64,000 bases of DNA. It comes from Aerococcaceae bacterium DSM 111176. GTDB taxonomy: Bacteria > Bacillota > Bacilli > Lactobacillales > Aerococcaceae. Of the stretch, positions 17,804-26,414 are shown in pieces. The stretch's first letter is position 1; every line of letters starts with the position of its first letter. Position numbers and translations under genes: made by a program. Under the pieces are notes generated by a model. That model was not told the origin of the DNA. It did no database searches and was given only the letters and a program-made list of their open reading frames with translations. The stretch lies in assembly GCA_015863215.1 (NCBI GenBank), contig JACBXN010000034.1:1-64000 (forward strand). The letters are read 5' to 3'.

Positions 17804-19801
17804 ATGTTCAATCAAACAGATGAATTAGCAGTAAATACATTACGTGCTTTAAGTATTAATCAAGTCGAAGCCGCAAATTCAGGTCACCCTGGATTACCGA
17901 TGGGGGCAGCTCCAATGGCGTACGCACTCTTTGCGGAACATTTAAATATTGATGCTCGTGACGCTAAATGGATTAACCGCGACCGCTTTGTATTATCAGC
18001 CGGTCATGGATCAGCTTTATTATACAGCTTACTTCATGTAAGTGGATTTGATGTAACGATGGATGATTTAAAGAATTTCCGTCAATTAAATTCAATTACA
18101 CCTGGTCACCCTGAAGTAACCCATACTCACGGTGTTGAAGCGACAACTGGACCTTTAGGTCAAGGTATTGCTCAAGCAGTAGGTATGGCTGTAGCTGAAC
18201 AACATTTAGCAGCGAAATATAATACAGATGAACATCAAATCATGGACCACTATACGTATTCGTTAGTCGGTGATGGTGATTTAATGGAAGGTATCTCTTA
18301 TGAGGCAACGTCATTTGCGGGTCACCAACAATTAGATAAATTAATTGTCCTGTATGATTCAAATGATATTTCATTAGATGGTGACTTAGATGAGTCATTC
18401 TCTGAAGATATCAAAGGCCGTTTTGAAGCGATGAATTGGCATTATTTACGTGTTGAAGATGGATTTAATCTTCAAGACTTATCAGATGCCATTCAAGCAG
18501 CGAAAGACCATAAAGGGCAACCAACCATTATCGAAATTAAAACGATCATTGGTTATGGTGCTCCAAACCAAGGAACAAATGCGGTTCACGGTGCGCCAAT
18601 TGGCCAAGAAGCTTGGGAACAAGTAAAAGAAGTGTACAACTGGACAGCGGAAGACTTCACTGTACCAGCTGAAGCACAAGCGCAATTTGATAAACGTGTC
18701 AAAGAACGTGGACAAAACGAACATGATGCATGGCAAGAATTATATGCAGCATATAAAACAGCCAATCCCGAATTAGCTGAGGAATTAGAATTAGCATTCT
18801 CCGGCGAATTACCAGCAGACTATGATAAAGGGCTAGAATATGTATCTGCGGATACAAAAGGTGAAGCAACACGTAATTCATCTGGTAAAGCGATTGCTGC
18901 TTTATCTGAAGCTATCCCATATTTCTGGGGTGGATCAGCTGACTTATCAGGCTCAAACAAAACAATGGTTAAAGGTGCAGGAGACTTCTTCCCAGCAACA
19001 CGTACAGGCCGTAATATTTGGTTTGGTGTTCGTGAGTTTGCAATGTCAGCGATGATGAACGGTATTTTATTACATGGTGGAACGAAAGGTTATGTTTCTA
19101 CATTCTTCGTCTTCACAGACTATTTAAAACCAGCTGTTCGTTTATCTGCGATTTCAAATCTACCAAATATTTATGTGATGACACATGACTCAATTGCGGT
19201 AGGAGAAGATGGCCCAACGCATGAGCCAGTTGAACAATTACCAGCATTCCGTGCAACACCGAATTTAAATGTTTTTCGTCCAGCAGACGTTAACGAAACA
19301 TTTGCAGCATGGAAAGTGGCAGTAGAATCAACAGATCGTCCAAATATGATTGTCTTAACACGTCAAGATGTACCTGTTTTAGAAAACTCACAAGCATTAG
19401 CTGAAGAGGGTGTACGTAAAGGTGGTTACGTTATTTCGCCAGCTAAAGGCGAGACACCTGAAGGTATCTTAATTGCGACAGGTTCAGAAGTGAGTTTAGC
19501 AGTAGAGGTACAAGCTAAATTAGCAGCAGACGGTATTGATGTATCAGTTGTGTCATTACCAGCGACAAACTTGTTCGATGAACAATCAGCAGAATATAAA
19601 GAGACAGTATTACCAAGTTCTGTTACAAACCGTATGTCAATTGAAATGGCAGCAACAACAGGTTGGCATAAATATGTTGGTTTAAATGGTGTCACATTCG
19701 GTATTGACCGTTTTGGTGCCTCAGGACCAGCAGCAGATGTATTAGAAGCATATGGTTTTACGTCAGACAACTTAGTGGACGTATACAAACAAAATTTCTA
19801 A
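17804..19801 (+). CDS. tkt: transketolase
   Basis: A 665-residue thiamine-diphosphate enzyme of the pentose phosphate pathway. The ThDP/Mg2+ motif GDGDLMEGISYEATSFAGH, the N-terminal HPGLPMGAAPMAYAL and SAGHGSALLYSLLH, and the substrate-site EDGPTHEPVEQL are all present, with the usual three-domain length. Codon use is strongly biased, as expected of an abundant enzyme. AGGAGG precedes the ATG. It is monocistronic with a terminator. The 209 bp between trpE and tkt show neither a convincing terminator nor a strong promoter. Confidence 0.97.
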   Translation: MFNQTDELAVNTLRALSINQVEAANSGHPGLPMGAAPMAYALFAEHLNIDARDAKWINRDRFVLSAGHGSALLYSLLHVSGFDVTMDDLKNFRQLNSITPGHPEVTHTHGVEATTGPLGQGIAQAVGMAVAEQHLAAKYNTDEHQIMDHYTYSLVGDGDLMEGISYEATSFAGHQQLDKLIVLYDSNDISLDGDLDESFSEDIKGRFEAMNWHYLRVEDGFNLQDLSDAIQAAKDHKGQPTIIEIKTIIGYGAPNQGTNAVHGAPIGQEAWEQVKEVYNWTAEDFTVPAEAQAQFDKRVKERGQNEHDAWQELYAAYKTANPELAEELELAFSGELPADYDKGLEYVSADTKGEATRNSSGKAIAALSEAIPYFWGGSADLSGSNKTMVKGAGDFFPATRTGRNIWFGVREFAMSAMMNGILLHGGTKGYVSTFFVFTDYLKPAVRLSAISNLPNIYVMTHDSIAVGEDGPTHEPVEQLPAFRATPNLNVFRPADVNETFAAWKVAVESTDRPNMIVLTRQDVPVLENSQALAEEGVRKGGYVISPAKGETPEGILIATGSEVSLAVEVQAKLAADGIDVSVVSLPATNLFDEQSAEYKETVLPSSVTNRMSIEMAATTGWHKYVGLNGVTFGIDRFGASGPAADVLEAYGFTSDNLVDVYKQNF

Positions 19802-19823
19802 TTTCCACATTTTAAATAAACCG

Positions 19824-19857
19824 AGTAGGCATATTAAATGTATGCCTACTTTTTTTG
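19824..19857 (+). terminator. terminator of tkt
   Basis: A perfect 10-bp stem (AGTAGGCATA/TATGCCTACT) with a seven-base loop and seven T. Confidence 0.93.
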
Positions 19858-19919
19858 TCCAAAATACTGTCGTTGCGGTCATATAAGGATTGTTTTTGTA
19901 AAATACTTTATAATAGCGT

Positions 19920-19948
19920 TTGCATATTTCAATAAATCAAGGTATAAT
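19920..19948 (+). promoter_or_regulatory. promoter of the GntR regulator gene
   Basis: TTGCAT (19920-19925) and TATAAT (19943-19948) are 17 bp apart. The palindromic operator candidate lies about 50 bp downstream in the leader. Confidence 0.65.
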
Positions 19949-20002
19949 TATTTATAATAAAATTTTCACAAGTAAATTTTGAAATAATTATAATATCAAC
20001 TT

Positions 20003-20018
20003 ATCAGACGAGTTTGAT
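20003..20018. promoter_or_regulatory. palindromic operator candidate of the uronate regulator (site A)
   Basis: ATCAGACGAGTTTGAT is an inverted repeat (ATCARAC-2-GTYTGAT) just upstream of the regulator's ribosome-binding site. The ATCAGAC half-site recurs in front of the transporter (21124) and uxaC (22818), which points to a shared regulator, most simply the adjacent GntR protein. Confidence 0.6.
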
Positions 20019-20032
20019 TAGAGGGAGTGTTT

Positions 20033-20722
20033 ATGAAAAAGAGTTTAGTGGATAAAACTGTCGAGCGCATTGTATATTTTATAAAGAAACAATCTCTATC
20101 AGTCGGAGATAAATTACCTAATGAATATACTCTTGCAAAACAGTTAGAAGTTGGTCGATCGACACTAAGGGAAGCAATTAAAGTGCTCGTTTCACAAGGG
20201 ATTTTAGAGGTTCAACATGGGTCAGGTACTTATATTAATTCACTTGAACCCGTATCAGAATTAACTTTATTAATGACCGAAGGCGAAGATTCACTTAAAG
20301 TGGCAATAGATATGTTTGAGGTTCGCTTATTAATTGAGCCAAGAATGGCTGCTTTAGCTGCTCAAAATGTGACGGATGAAGAAGCAAGAATTATCGAAAA
20401 TATTGCCAAAGCAATTGAAGCGGATATTGAAGATGATAATGATTTTCACCGTGATTTAGATATGCAATTTCATTCTGCTATCGCGGAAGCGAGTGGTAAT
20501 ATTGCAATGAAAGAATTAGTGCCGGTTATTATTCAATCAATTACTCTATATAATGATTATTTTACTGATGATCAGAGTAAAGAAGCAACAATTAGGGCAC
20601 ATGACAGAATCGTTCAAGCAATTAAGAATAAAAGACCGGTTGAAGCATATGATGCTATGACGATGCATATGGAATACAACCGACGTATTTTAAATCAAAT
20701 TTCATCAATTAATAAAAATTAA
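20033..20722 (+). CDS. FadR-subfamily GntR transcriptional regulator of the uronate cluster
   Basis: A 229-residue regulator. Residues 1-70 form the GntR winged helix: DKLPNEYTLAKQLEVGRSTLREAIKVLVSQGILEVQHGSGTYI. The C-terminal FCD effector domain has the metal/ligand acidic and histidine residues DLDMQFHSAIAEASGN and IRAHDRIVQAI. FadR-type regulators next to uxa/uxu genes (UxuR, ExuR) respond to hexuronates, so fructuronate, tagaturonate or glucuronate is the likely effector. I place the start at ATG 20033 with AGAGGGAG upstream; a GTG at 20027 overlaps that site. A palindrome in its own leader suggests autoregulation. Confidence 0.88.
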   Translation: MKKSLVDKTVERIVYFIKKQSLSVGDKLPNEYTLAKQLEVGRSTLREAIKVLVSQGILEVQHGSGTYINSLEPVSELTLLMTEGEDSLKVAIDMFEVRLLIEPRMAALAAQNVTDEEARIIENIAKAIEADIEDDNDFHRDLDMQFHSAIAEASGNIAMKELVPVIIQSITLYNDYFTDDQSKEATIRAHDRIVQAIKNKRPVEAYDAMTMHMEYNRRILNQISSINKN

Positions 20723-20757
20723 ATAAATAAGCCTAGTATACCAAGGCTAAAATTTTT

Positions 20758-20801
20758 AAACAGGAGTTTCCCACAACTAAATGACGAAACTCCTGTTTTT
20801 T
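20758..20801 (+). terminator. terminator of the GntR gene
   Basis: A perfect 13-bp stem (AAACAGGAGTTTC/GAAACTCCTGTTT) with a 15-base loop and six T. Confidence 0.93.
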
Positions 20802-20961
20802 ATTAGTTTTCACTTAGAATTGTAAGCCTTTTCATGTTATAATGACCATGATAGATATAATAGTTTTTGAGTCACAGTTAGAAAGGGAGGAAAATTTATA
20901 GAAAGATAATATTAGATACCGTTTGTGAAAAAATAAATAAATTCGAAATAAGTTAATTGAA

Positions 20962-20976
20962 TACATGCGTTTCCAG
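20962..20976 (-). promoter_or_regulatory. cre-like site 1 upstream of the uronate operon
   Basis: On the minus strand CTGGAAACGCATGTA matches the CcpA consensus with two mismatches. It is exactly 21 bp, two helical turns, from the better site at 20983. Both lie about 105-125 bp upstream of the transporter -35. Carbon-catabolite repression by CcpA is inferred. Confidence 0.45.
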
Positions 20977-20982
20977 TAAGAA

Positions 20983-20997
20983 TGATTGCGTTTCCAC
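20983..20997 (-). promoter_or_regulatory. cre site 2 (CcpA) upstream of the uronate operon
   Basis: On the minus strand GTGGAAACGCAATCA matches WTGNAANCGNWNNCW at all defined positions but the first. The shared GGAAACGCA core and 21-bp spacing to site 1 support cooperative CcpA binding on one face of the helix. Confidence 0.6.
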
Positions 20998-21087
20998 AAG
21001 TTGTATGATGAGTTGTGATTTTTACATGAAAAGACCCTGGAATACTTGAGAAATGAATACTTAATGACAAATAAAAGTAATAAAGTA

Positions 21088-21116
21088 TTGACATATATCA
21101 AAGAAAGCGGTATTAT
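21088..21116 (+). promoter_or_regulatory. promoter of the uronate transporter/operon
   Basis: TTGACA (21088-21093) and TATTAT (21111-21116) are 17 bp apart. The start of transcription, about 21122, abuts operator candidate site B, so a bound repressor would block initiation. Confidence 0.88.
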
Positions 21117-21123
21117 TTGACTC

Positions 21124-21139
21124 ATCAGACAAGTTAATC
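21124..21139. promoter_or_regulatory. operator candidate of the uronate regulator (site B)
   Basis: ATCAGACAAGTTAATC keeps the ATCAGAC half-site of site A and the GTT of the other half. It begins two bases after the predicted transcription start. Confidence 0.5.
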
Positions 21140-21178
21140 GTTTTCAGAAGTCAACCACTGAAAGACGGTTATTTTTTT
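21136..21178 (+). terminator. leader terminator (possible attenuator) before the transporter gene
   Basis: AATCGTTTTCAG (21136-21147) pairs with CTGAAAGACGGTT (21158-21170) with one bulge and one G-T, followed by A and seven T. It sits between the promoter at 21088-21116 and the transporter start at 21293. Most transcripts would stop here unless something interferes. A competing antiterminator is not obvious to me. Its 5' arm overlaps the last bases of operator candidate B. Confidence 0.6.
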
Positions 21179-21292
21179 ATGATGGGGAGGGAAGTTGACC
21201 TTTAAATAGTAAGAAAGTAGAAATACCGTTATTTGTCTCAGAGTGTAAATTCATAGTTCAATTTGATCACAGAGTGATCCAAGGAGGAAAAC

Positions 21293-22765
21293 ATGTCAGA
21301 AGCAACAAAAACACAGAATACAGGGCAATATCATAGCGTCGCACCTTGGCGAATTGCTTTATTCTCACTTAATAATACAGCAACAAACATTTATTTATTC
21401 GCATTTAACTTTTTATCATTTTATGCCGTAGGTTATTTAGGAATTATTATGTCGGCATTTGGTACATTATTCGGAGCAGTCCGTTTATTCGATGGTTTAA
21501 TTGACCCGACAATTGGGATCATCATTGATAAGGTGGATTCAAAATTTGGTCGTTTCCGTCCAATTATGGTAATCGGTAATATTATTCTAATTCTATCATT
21601 CTTAATGTTATTCAACTTACATCATATTGATAATCAAACACTGAGACTAGGGTTGTTCGTATTCGTACTCTTATTCCATAAAATAGGGTATTCATTACAA
21701 CAAACAGTTACTAAAGCAGCACAACCTGCATTAACTAATGATCCAGCTCAACGTCCGATGTTCTCAATCTTTGATAATATTTTTAGTTCGATTTTAATCT
21801 TCACATTAGGACAAGTATTTGTAACAAACTACTTACAACCTAAACATGGAGAGTTTAACTTAGGTTACTTCGGTGAATTAACGACTATTACAATGATTGT
21901 TTCAGCAATTTGTACGGTCTTAGCTGTAATCGCTTTAACTCCAAAAGATACACCAGAATTTTATGGTTCATTAGAGGAAGAATCAGATAACAGCGGAACA
22001 ATGAAATCTGTATGGCGTATTATCAAATCTAACCGTCCATTACAATTATTAGCTTTAGCGGCTGGTTTGGTTAAGTTTGTTTCTACTACAGTTGGAGATC
22101 AAATTTTATTAGTATTATTATTCGGTATTACATTAGCAAACTATCAAGCGTTAGGTACTTTAGGTATCGTTGTATCAGTAGTGGCATTCTTTGCGATTCC
22201 AGTAATGTCATCATTAGCTGGTAAGAAAGATTTACGTTGGGCTTATACAACGGGAGCAATCGTAGCAATTTCAGGATTTTTAGTTATGTTAGCTTTAATT
22301 CTAACAGCCGGAGATCCAACACAAATCTTTGCTAGCGGTTGGGGAGTTACATCAATTATCTTTACTGTTGGTTATGTAATGGTTCGTGTATTCATGAACT
22401 ACTTAGCTTCATTATCATTAACAATGGCAGCAGATATTACTGACTACGAAATGGCAGAATCTGGAACATTTGCTTCAGGTTTAATTGGTACAGTATTCTC
22501 ATTAACTGACTCGATTGCGTCATCATTAGCACCAATTATCTCGTCATTTATTGCAGCAGGAGTAGGATATGTAACGACCACACCAGAAGTTGGCGATGCA
22601 TTATCATCTGGAATTTTAAGAGGTACTATCATGGGTTACATGGGAATTCCTTCAGTAATCTTATTAATTGTTTTAGTTTTAATTCGTCTATATCCGTTAG
22701 ACCGTGCTGCTATGGCTGAAGTTCAAGCGAAAGTTGAAAAACGTAAAGCAGCAAGAGCTAAATAG
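21293..22765 (+). CDS. GPH-family sugar:cation symporter (uronide transporter candidate)
   Basis: A 490-residue protein with about twelve membrane segments, of the glycoside-pentoside-hexuronide family within the major facilitator superfamily. Diagnostic are the loop DGLIDPTIGIIIDKVDSKFGRFRPIM between helices 2 and 3, and the MAADITDYEMAESGTF stretch equivalent to the conserved cytoplasmic D-Y-E motif of GPH carriers. Context with uxaC, uxuA and a glycosidase points to glucuronate or a glucuronide oligosaccharide as substrate. Because import is by symport rather than PTS, the sugar arrives unphosphorylated. AAGGAGG precedes the ATG. Codon use is strongly biased. Confidence 0.87.
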   Translation: MSEATKTQNTGQYHSVAPWRIALFSLNNTATNIYLFAFNFLSFYAVGYLGIIMSAFGTLFGAVRLFDGLIDPTIGIIIDKVDSKFGRFRPIMVIGNIILILSFLMLFNLHHIDNQTLRLGLFVFVLLFHKIGYSLQQTVTKAAQPALTNDPAQRPMFSIFDNIFSSILIFTLGQVFVTNYLQPKHGEFNLGYFGELTTITMIVSAICTVLAVIALTPKDTPEFYGSLEEESDNSGTMKSVWRIIKSNRPLQLLALAAGLVKFVSTTVGDQILLVLLFGITLANYQALGTLGIVVSVVAFFAIPVMSSLAGKKDLRWAYTTGAIVAISGFLVMLALILTAGDPTQIFASGWGVTSIIFTVGYVMVRVFMNYLASLSLTMAADITDYEMAESGTFASGLIGTVFSLTDSIASSLAPIISSFIAAGVGYVTTTPEVGDALSSGILRGTIMGYMGIPSVILLIVLVLIRLYPLDRAAMAEVQAKVEKRKAARAK

Positions 22766-22800
22766 TTAGGTTTTTATTAGCAATAACACTGCCTTTGTGG

Positions 22801-22837
22801 TATATTATAGGTAACACATCAGACGACTACTGGAGCG
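22801..22837. promoter_or_regulatory. possible second promoter and operator half-site (site C) before uxaC
   Basis: TATATT/TATTAT at 22801-22808 is a candidate -10, with only a poor -35 (TTAGCA at 22777). ATCAGAC at 22818-22824 repeats the half-site of sites A and B, but the second half is not recognisable. After it, ACTGG-AGCG (22829-22837) can pair with CGCT-CCGGT (22853-22866), so the 120-nt uxaC leader may be structured. Confidence 0.4.
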
Positions 22838-22944
22838 CGAAATGAGTGATATCGCTCAATTCCGGTCAGTGCCTGAAGTGATGAGTGCAAAAGGTAAGAC
22901 AAGTCATCTTATCTGATTTAATGAAAGAGAGGAAGGATATCTTA

Positions 22945-24357
22945 ATGGCTTTTATGAATGAAAACTTTATGTTGACGAACGAACCAGCAAAAAAATTGTT
23001 CGACGCAAGTAAAGATATGCCAATTTTTGACTATCATTGTCACTTAGATCCTAAAGAGATTTTTGAGGACAAACAATTTACAGATATTACCAGTACATGG
23101 CTTGGAGGAGACCACTATAAATGGCGCTTAATGCGTGCAAATGGTGTTTCTGAACATTACATCACTGGTGATGCATCAAATAAAGAAAAATTTGAGGCAT
23201 GGGCTAAAACATTGGCTAAAGCTTTCGGTAATCCTTTATACCACTGGTCACACTTAGAGATGTTCCGTTTATTCGGAATCGAAGAACACATGACTGAAGA
23301 TAACTGGGAAGAAATGTATGACCGTATGAATCAAATCATTGAAGAGAAAGAATTTAGTCCTCTAAAAATGATTAAAGGGTCAAACGTTGCAATGATTGGT
23401 ACAACTGATGGACCATTAGATTCATTAGAATGGCACCAAAAAATTGCTGCTGATGAAAGATTTGACGGCATCAAAGTCGCACCATCATTCCGTCCAGACC
23501 AAGCATTCGTAGAGCACGTCGAATTTGCAAACTTCGCTAAGAAATTAGCAGAGGTAACTGAAATGGAAGTAAATAACTTCCAAACATTCGTTGATGCAAT
23601 GGCAAACCGTGTTAAATATTTCGTTGATAATGGATGTCGTGCAACAGATATTTCATTCTCAGAAATTACTTTCTACAAAAATGATGCTTTAAATGTTGAT
23701 GATATTTTCAACAAAGCTATCGCAGGTGAAGCAGTAACTCGTGAAGAAGAATTAGTATGGCAAACAGAATTATTCTCTGAATTATGCCGTATCTATAATG
23801 ATTACGACTTAATCAACCAAATTCACTTTGGTGCACGTCGTAACAACAACGAAAAATACTTCCCGCAAACAGGTGCTGACGCAGGTTTTGACTCAATTGG
23901 AGATCAAACAGAATTAGCAGAAAACTTAAACTTATTACTAAATGATTTAGTAATGAAAGAAAGTTTACCAAAAACAATCATCTATAACTTAAACCCAGCA
24001 TATAACACAGTAGTTGTTAATGCGGCTCAAAACTTCCAAGCAAATGAAGAAGGCATCCAGTCTAAAGTACAATTTGGTTCTGGTTGGTGGTTTGCAGATA
24101 CTGAACTAGGTATGATTGACCAAATGTTAACAACAGCAGAGCAAGGAATTCTTGCAAACTTCGTTGGTATGTTAACTGACTCAAGATCTTTCTTATCTTA
24201 CCAACGTCACGAATACTTCCGTCGTATCTTAGCTGATATCGTAGGTAAATGGGTTGTTGATGGAAAAGTTCCAGAAGATTATGAGTTACTGAACAAATTT
24301 GTTCAAGACATTAGCTATAACAATGTAGCAAAATACTTTGAAAAGGTGGAAAAATAA
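22945..24357 (+). CDS. uxaC: glucuronate isomerase
   Basis: A 470-residue enzyme of the amidohydrolase fold that isomerises D-glucuronate to fructuronate (and galacturonate to tagaturonate). The metal-site DYHCHLDPKEI is near residues 29-39. The family stretches MRANGVSEHYI, FRLFGIEEHM, QIHFGARRNNN and the C-terminal LTDSRSFLSYQRHEYFRR are present, and length matches UxaC. I start it at 22945, where AGAGGAAGGA is eight bases upstream. The longer in-frame form beginning 60 bases upstream has no ribosome-binding site and lies in the structured leader. One base separates its stop from uxuA. Confidence 0.95.
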   Translation: MAFMNENFMLTNEPAKKLFDASKDMPIFDYHCHLDPKEIFEDKQFTDITSTWLGGDHYKWRLMRANGVSEHYITGDASNKEKFEAWAKTLAKAFGNPLYHWSHLEMFRLFGIEEHMTEDNWEEMYDRMNQIIEEKEFSPLKMIKGSNVAMIGTTDGPLDSLEWHQKIAADERFDGIKVAPSFRPDQAFVEHVEFANFAKKLAEVTEMEVNNFQTFVDAMANRVKYFVDNGCRATDISFSEITFYKNDALNVDDIFNKAIAGEAVTREEELVWQTELFSELCRIYNDYDLINQIHFGARRNNNEKYFPQTGADAGFDSIGDQTELAENLNLLLNDLVMKESLPKTIIYNLNPAYNTVVVNAAQNFQANEEGIQSKVQFGSGWWFADTELGMIDQMLTTAEQGILANFVGMLTDSRSFLSYQRHEYFRRILADIVGKWVVDGKVPEDYELLNKFVQDISYNNVAKYFEKVEK

Positions 24358-24358
24358 T

Positions 24359-25456
24359 ATGATTATGAGTTTCCGTTGGTACGGGAAAAATGACCCCGTA
24401 ACATTAGAAGATATTAAAGCTATTCCAGGTATGCAAGGAATCGTAACAGCTGTTTACGATGTTCCAGTTGGAGAAGCGTGGCCATTAGAAAACGTAATGG
24501 AATTAAAGAAAGCAGTTGAAGAAGCTGGTTTAGAAATTTCTGTTATCGAATCAATTCCAGTTCACGAAGACATCAAACAAGGTAAAGAAAACCGTGATGA
24601 GTTAATCGAGAACTATAAAGAGTCAATCCGTAACGTAGGTAAAGCTGGAATCCCAGTAGTATGTTACAACTTTATGCCAGTATTTGACTGGACTCGTTCA
24701 GACTTAAACCACCCACTTCCAGATGGAACAACATCATTAGCATACGTTAAATCTGACTTAGACGGATTTGACCCAGTTGAAGGTGACTTAAACTTACCAG
24801 GATGGGATTCTTCATATTCTAAACAAGAAATGAAAGAAATCATTGAAAACTACCGTAACAATGTTTCTGAAGAAGATTTATGGAACAACTTAGAATACTT
24901 CATCAAAGAAATTATGCCAGTTGCTGAAGAAGCAGGAGTGAAGATGGCTATTCACCCAGATGATCCTCCATACGGAATCTTTGGTTTACCACGTATCATG
25001 ACTGGTCAAGATTCAGTAGAACGTTTCTTAGATATCTATGACTCAGAATACAATGGTATCACAATGTGTGTGGGTTCATATGCTTCAAACAATGGCGCAA
25101 ACGACGTTGTAGCGATGACAGAATATGCATTAAAACGTAACCGTATCAACTTCATGCATGCTCGTAACGTAGTTTCAGGAGAATGGGGCTTCCAAGAAAC
25201 AGCTCACTTATCTGAAACAGGAGATATTGACATGAACGAAATCGTTCGTTTATTAGTTGAATATGACTGGGAAGGTTCATTACGTCCGGACCACGGTCGT
25301 CGTATTTGGGGTGACCAAACTAAGACACCTGGTTATGGATTATATGACCGTGCATTAGGAGCAACTTACTTCAATGGTTTATATGAAGCTAACATGCGTG
25401 CTCAAGGTAAAACACCTAACTTTGGTACAACAGAAAAAACTGTTGGAGACAAATAA
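24359..25456 (+). CDS. uxuA: mannonate dehydratase
   Basis: A 365-residue TIM-barrel enzyme that dehydrates D-mannonate to 2-keto-3-deoxygluconate. Signatures are SFRWYGKNDPVTLEDIKAIPG at the N terminus, VVCYNFMPVFDWTRSDL, the metal-binding MAIHPDDPPYGIFGLPRI, MCVGSYAS, NFMHARNV and LRPDHGRRIWGD. The start at 24359 has AAGGTGG at nine bases, inside the end of uxaC. It is tightly coupled to uxaC and followed 37 bp later by the reductase. Confidence 0.96.
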   Translation: MIMSFRWYGKNDPVTLEDIKAIPGMQGIVTAVYDVPVGEAWPLENVMELKKAVEEAGLEISVIESIPVHEDIKQGKENRDELIENYKESIRNVGKAGIPVVCYNFMPVFDWTRSDLNHPLPDGTTSLAYVKSDLDGFDPVEGDLNLPGWDSSYSKQEMKEIIENYRNNVSEEDLWNNLEYFIKEIMPVAEEAGVKMAIHPDDPPYGIFGLPRIMTGQDSVERFLDIYDSEYNGITMCVGSYASNNGANDVVAMTEYALKRNRINFMHARNVVSGEWGFQETAHLSETGDIDMNEIVRLLVEYDWEGSLRPDHGRRIWGDQTKTPGYGLYDRALGATYFNGLYEANMRAQGKTPNFGTTEKTVGDK

Positions 25457-25493
25457 TTAGTCGTTTCATTGACACTTTAAAGGAGAGAAATCT

Positions 25494-26342
25494 ATGACAA
25501 ATGCAACACATAACTTCGAAGGTAAAACAGTTACTTTAACAGGTGCTGGTGGAATCATCATTTCTACAATCGCTAAAGGGTTTGCTGAAGCAGGCGCTAA
25601 CGTAGCATTATTAGACTTAAACTTAGAAGCAGCTGAAGCAGTAGCAGCTGAAATCAATGAATTAGGTAAAGGTAAAGCTAAAGGTTACAAAGCGAACGTT
25701 TTAGACAAAGGCATGTTAGAAGAAGTTAAAACTCAAATCGACGCTGACTTTGGTCCAACTGACATTTTAGTTAACGGTGCAGGTGGTAACAGTCCTAAAG
25801 CAACTTCAGATAATGAATTCCACACAACTGACTTAGGTGAAGATGTTAAATCATTCTTCGACTTAGACGAAGACGGAATCTCATTCGTATTTAACTTAAA
25901 CTTCTTAGGTACATTATTACCAACTCAAGTTTTTGCTAAAGACATGGTAGGCCGTGAAGGTGCGAACATTATCAACGTTTCATCAATGAACGCATTCACA
26001 CCATTAACAAAAATCCCTGCATACTCAGGAGCAAAAGCAGCAATCTCTAACTTTACTCAATGGTTAGCTGTTCACTTCTCTAAAGTAGGAATCCGTGTTA
26101 ATGCAATTGCACCAGGTTTCTTAGTATCACACCAAAACATTGATTTAATGTTTGAAGAAGATCATGAGACATTAAAACCTCGTGGTGAGAAAATTATCCG
26201 TAATACACCAATGGAACGCTTCGGTGAAGCAGAAGAAATGGTTGGACCAACATTATTCTTCGCTGACGAAAAAGAAGCAAGCTTCGTTACTGGTGTAGTA
26301 TTACCAGTTGACGGTGGATTCTCAGCTTATTCAGGTGTTTAA
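25494..26342 (+). CDS. SDR-type D-fructuronate reductase (mannonate oxidoreductase)
   Basis: A 282-residue short-chain dehydrogenase that by context reduces fructuronate to mannonate, linking uxaC and uxuA. The cofactor motif is TGAGGIIIS, the variant glycine pattern seen in mannonate-oxidoreductase SDRs, followed by LLDLNLEAA for NAD(H) preference. NGAGGNSPKA is at the NNAG position. The catalytic Ser is in NVSSMNAF and the Tyr/Lys pair in YSGAK. Bacillus uses this SDR type (YjmF/UxuB) instead of the long-chain UxuB of E. coli. AAAGGAGAG precedes the ATG. A perfect 12-bp hairpin lies just after the stop. Confidence 0.9.
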   Translation: MTNATHNFEGKTVTLTGAGGIIISTIAKGFAEAGANVALLDLNLEAAEAVAAEINELGKGKAKGYKANVLDKGMLEEVKTQIDADFGPTDILVNGAGGNSPKATSDNEFHTTDLGEDVKSFFDLDEDGISFVFNLNFLGTLLPTQVFAKDMVGREGANIINVSSMNAFTPLTKIPAYSGAKAAISNFTQWLAVHFSKVGIRVNAIAPGFLVSHQNIDLMFEEDHETLKPRGEKIIRNTPMERFGEAEEMVGPTLFFADEKEASFVTGVVLPVDGGFSAYSGV

Positions 26343-26356
26343 TTTATAGTAATAAA

Positions 26357-26385
26357 GTATTAGGTGCTAATATAGCACCTAATAC
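26357..26385. other. perfect intra-operon hairpin
   Basis: GTATTAGGTGCT (26357-26368) and AGCACCTAATAC (26374-26385) form a 12-bp perfect stem with a five-base loop. Only four T follow, so it is at best a weak terminator. It may act as an mRNA-processing or stabilising element after the reductase gene. Confidence 0.6.
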
Positions 26386-26414
26386 ATTTTAAATAAATGG
26401 AGGGAGAGTGGCCA

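Noticed and set aside
18840-19055. 71-codon plus-strand open frame within tkt
   Set aside because: It is an out-of-frame shadow of transketolase with no start signal.
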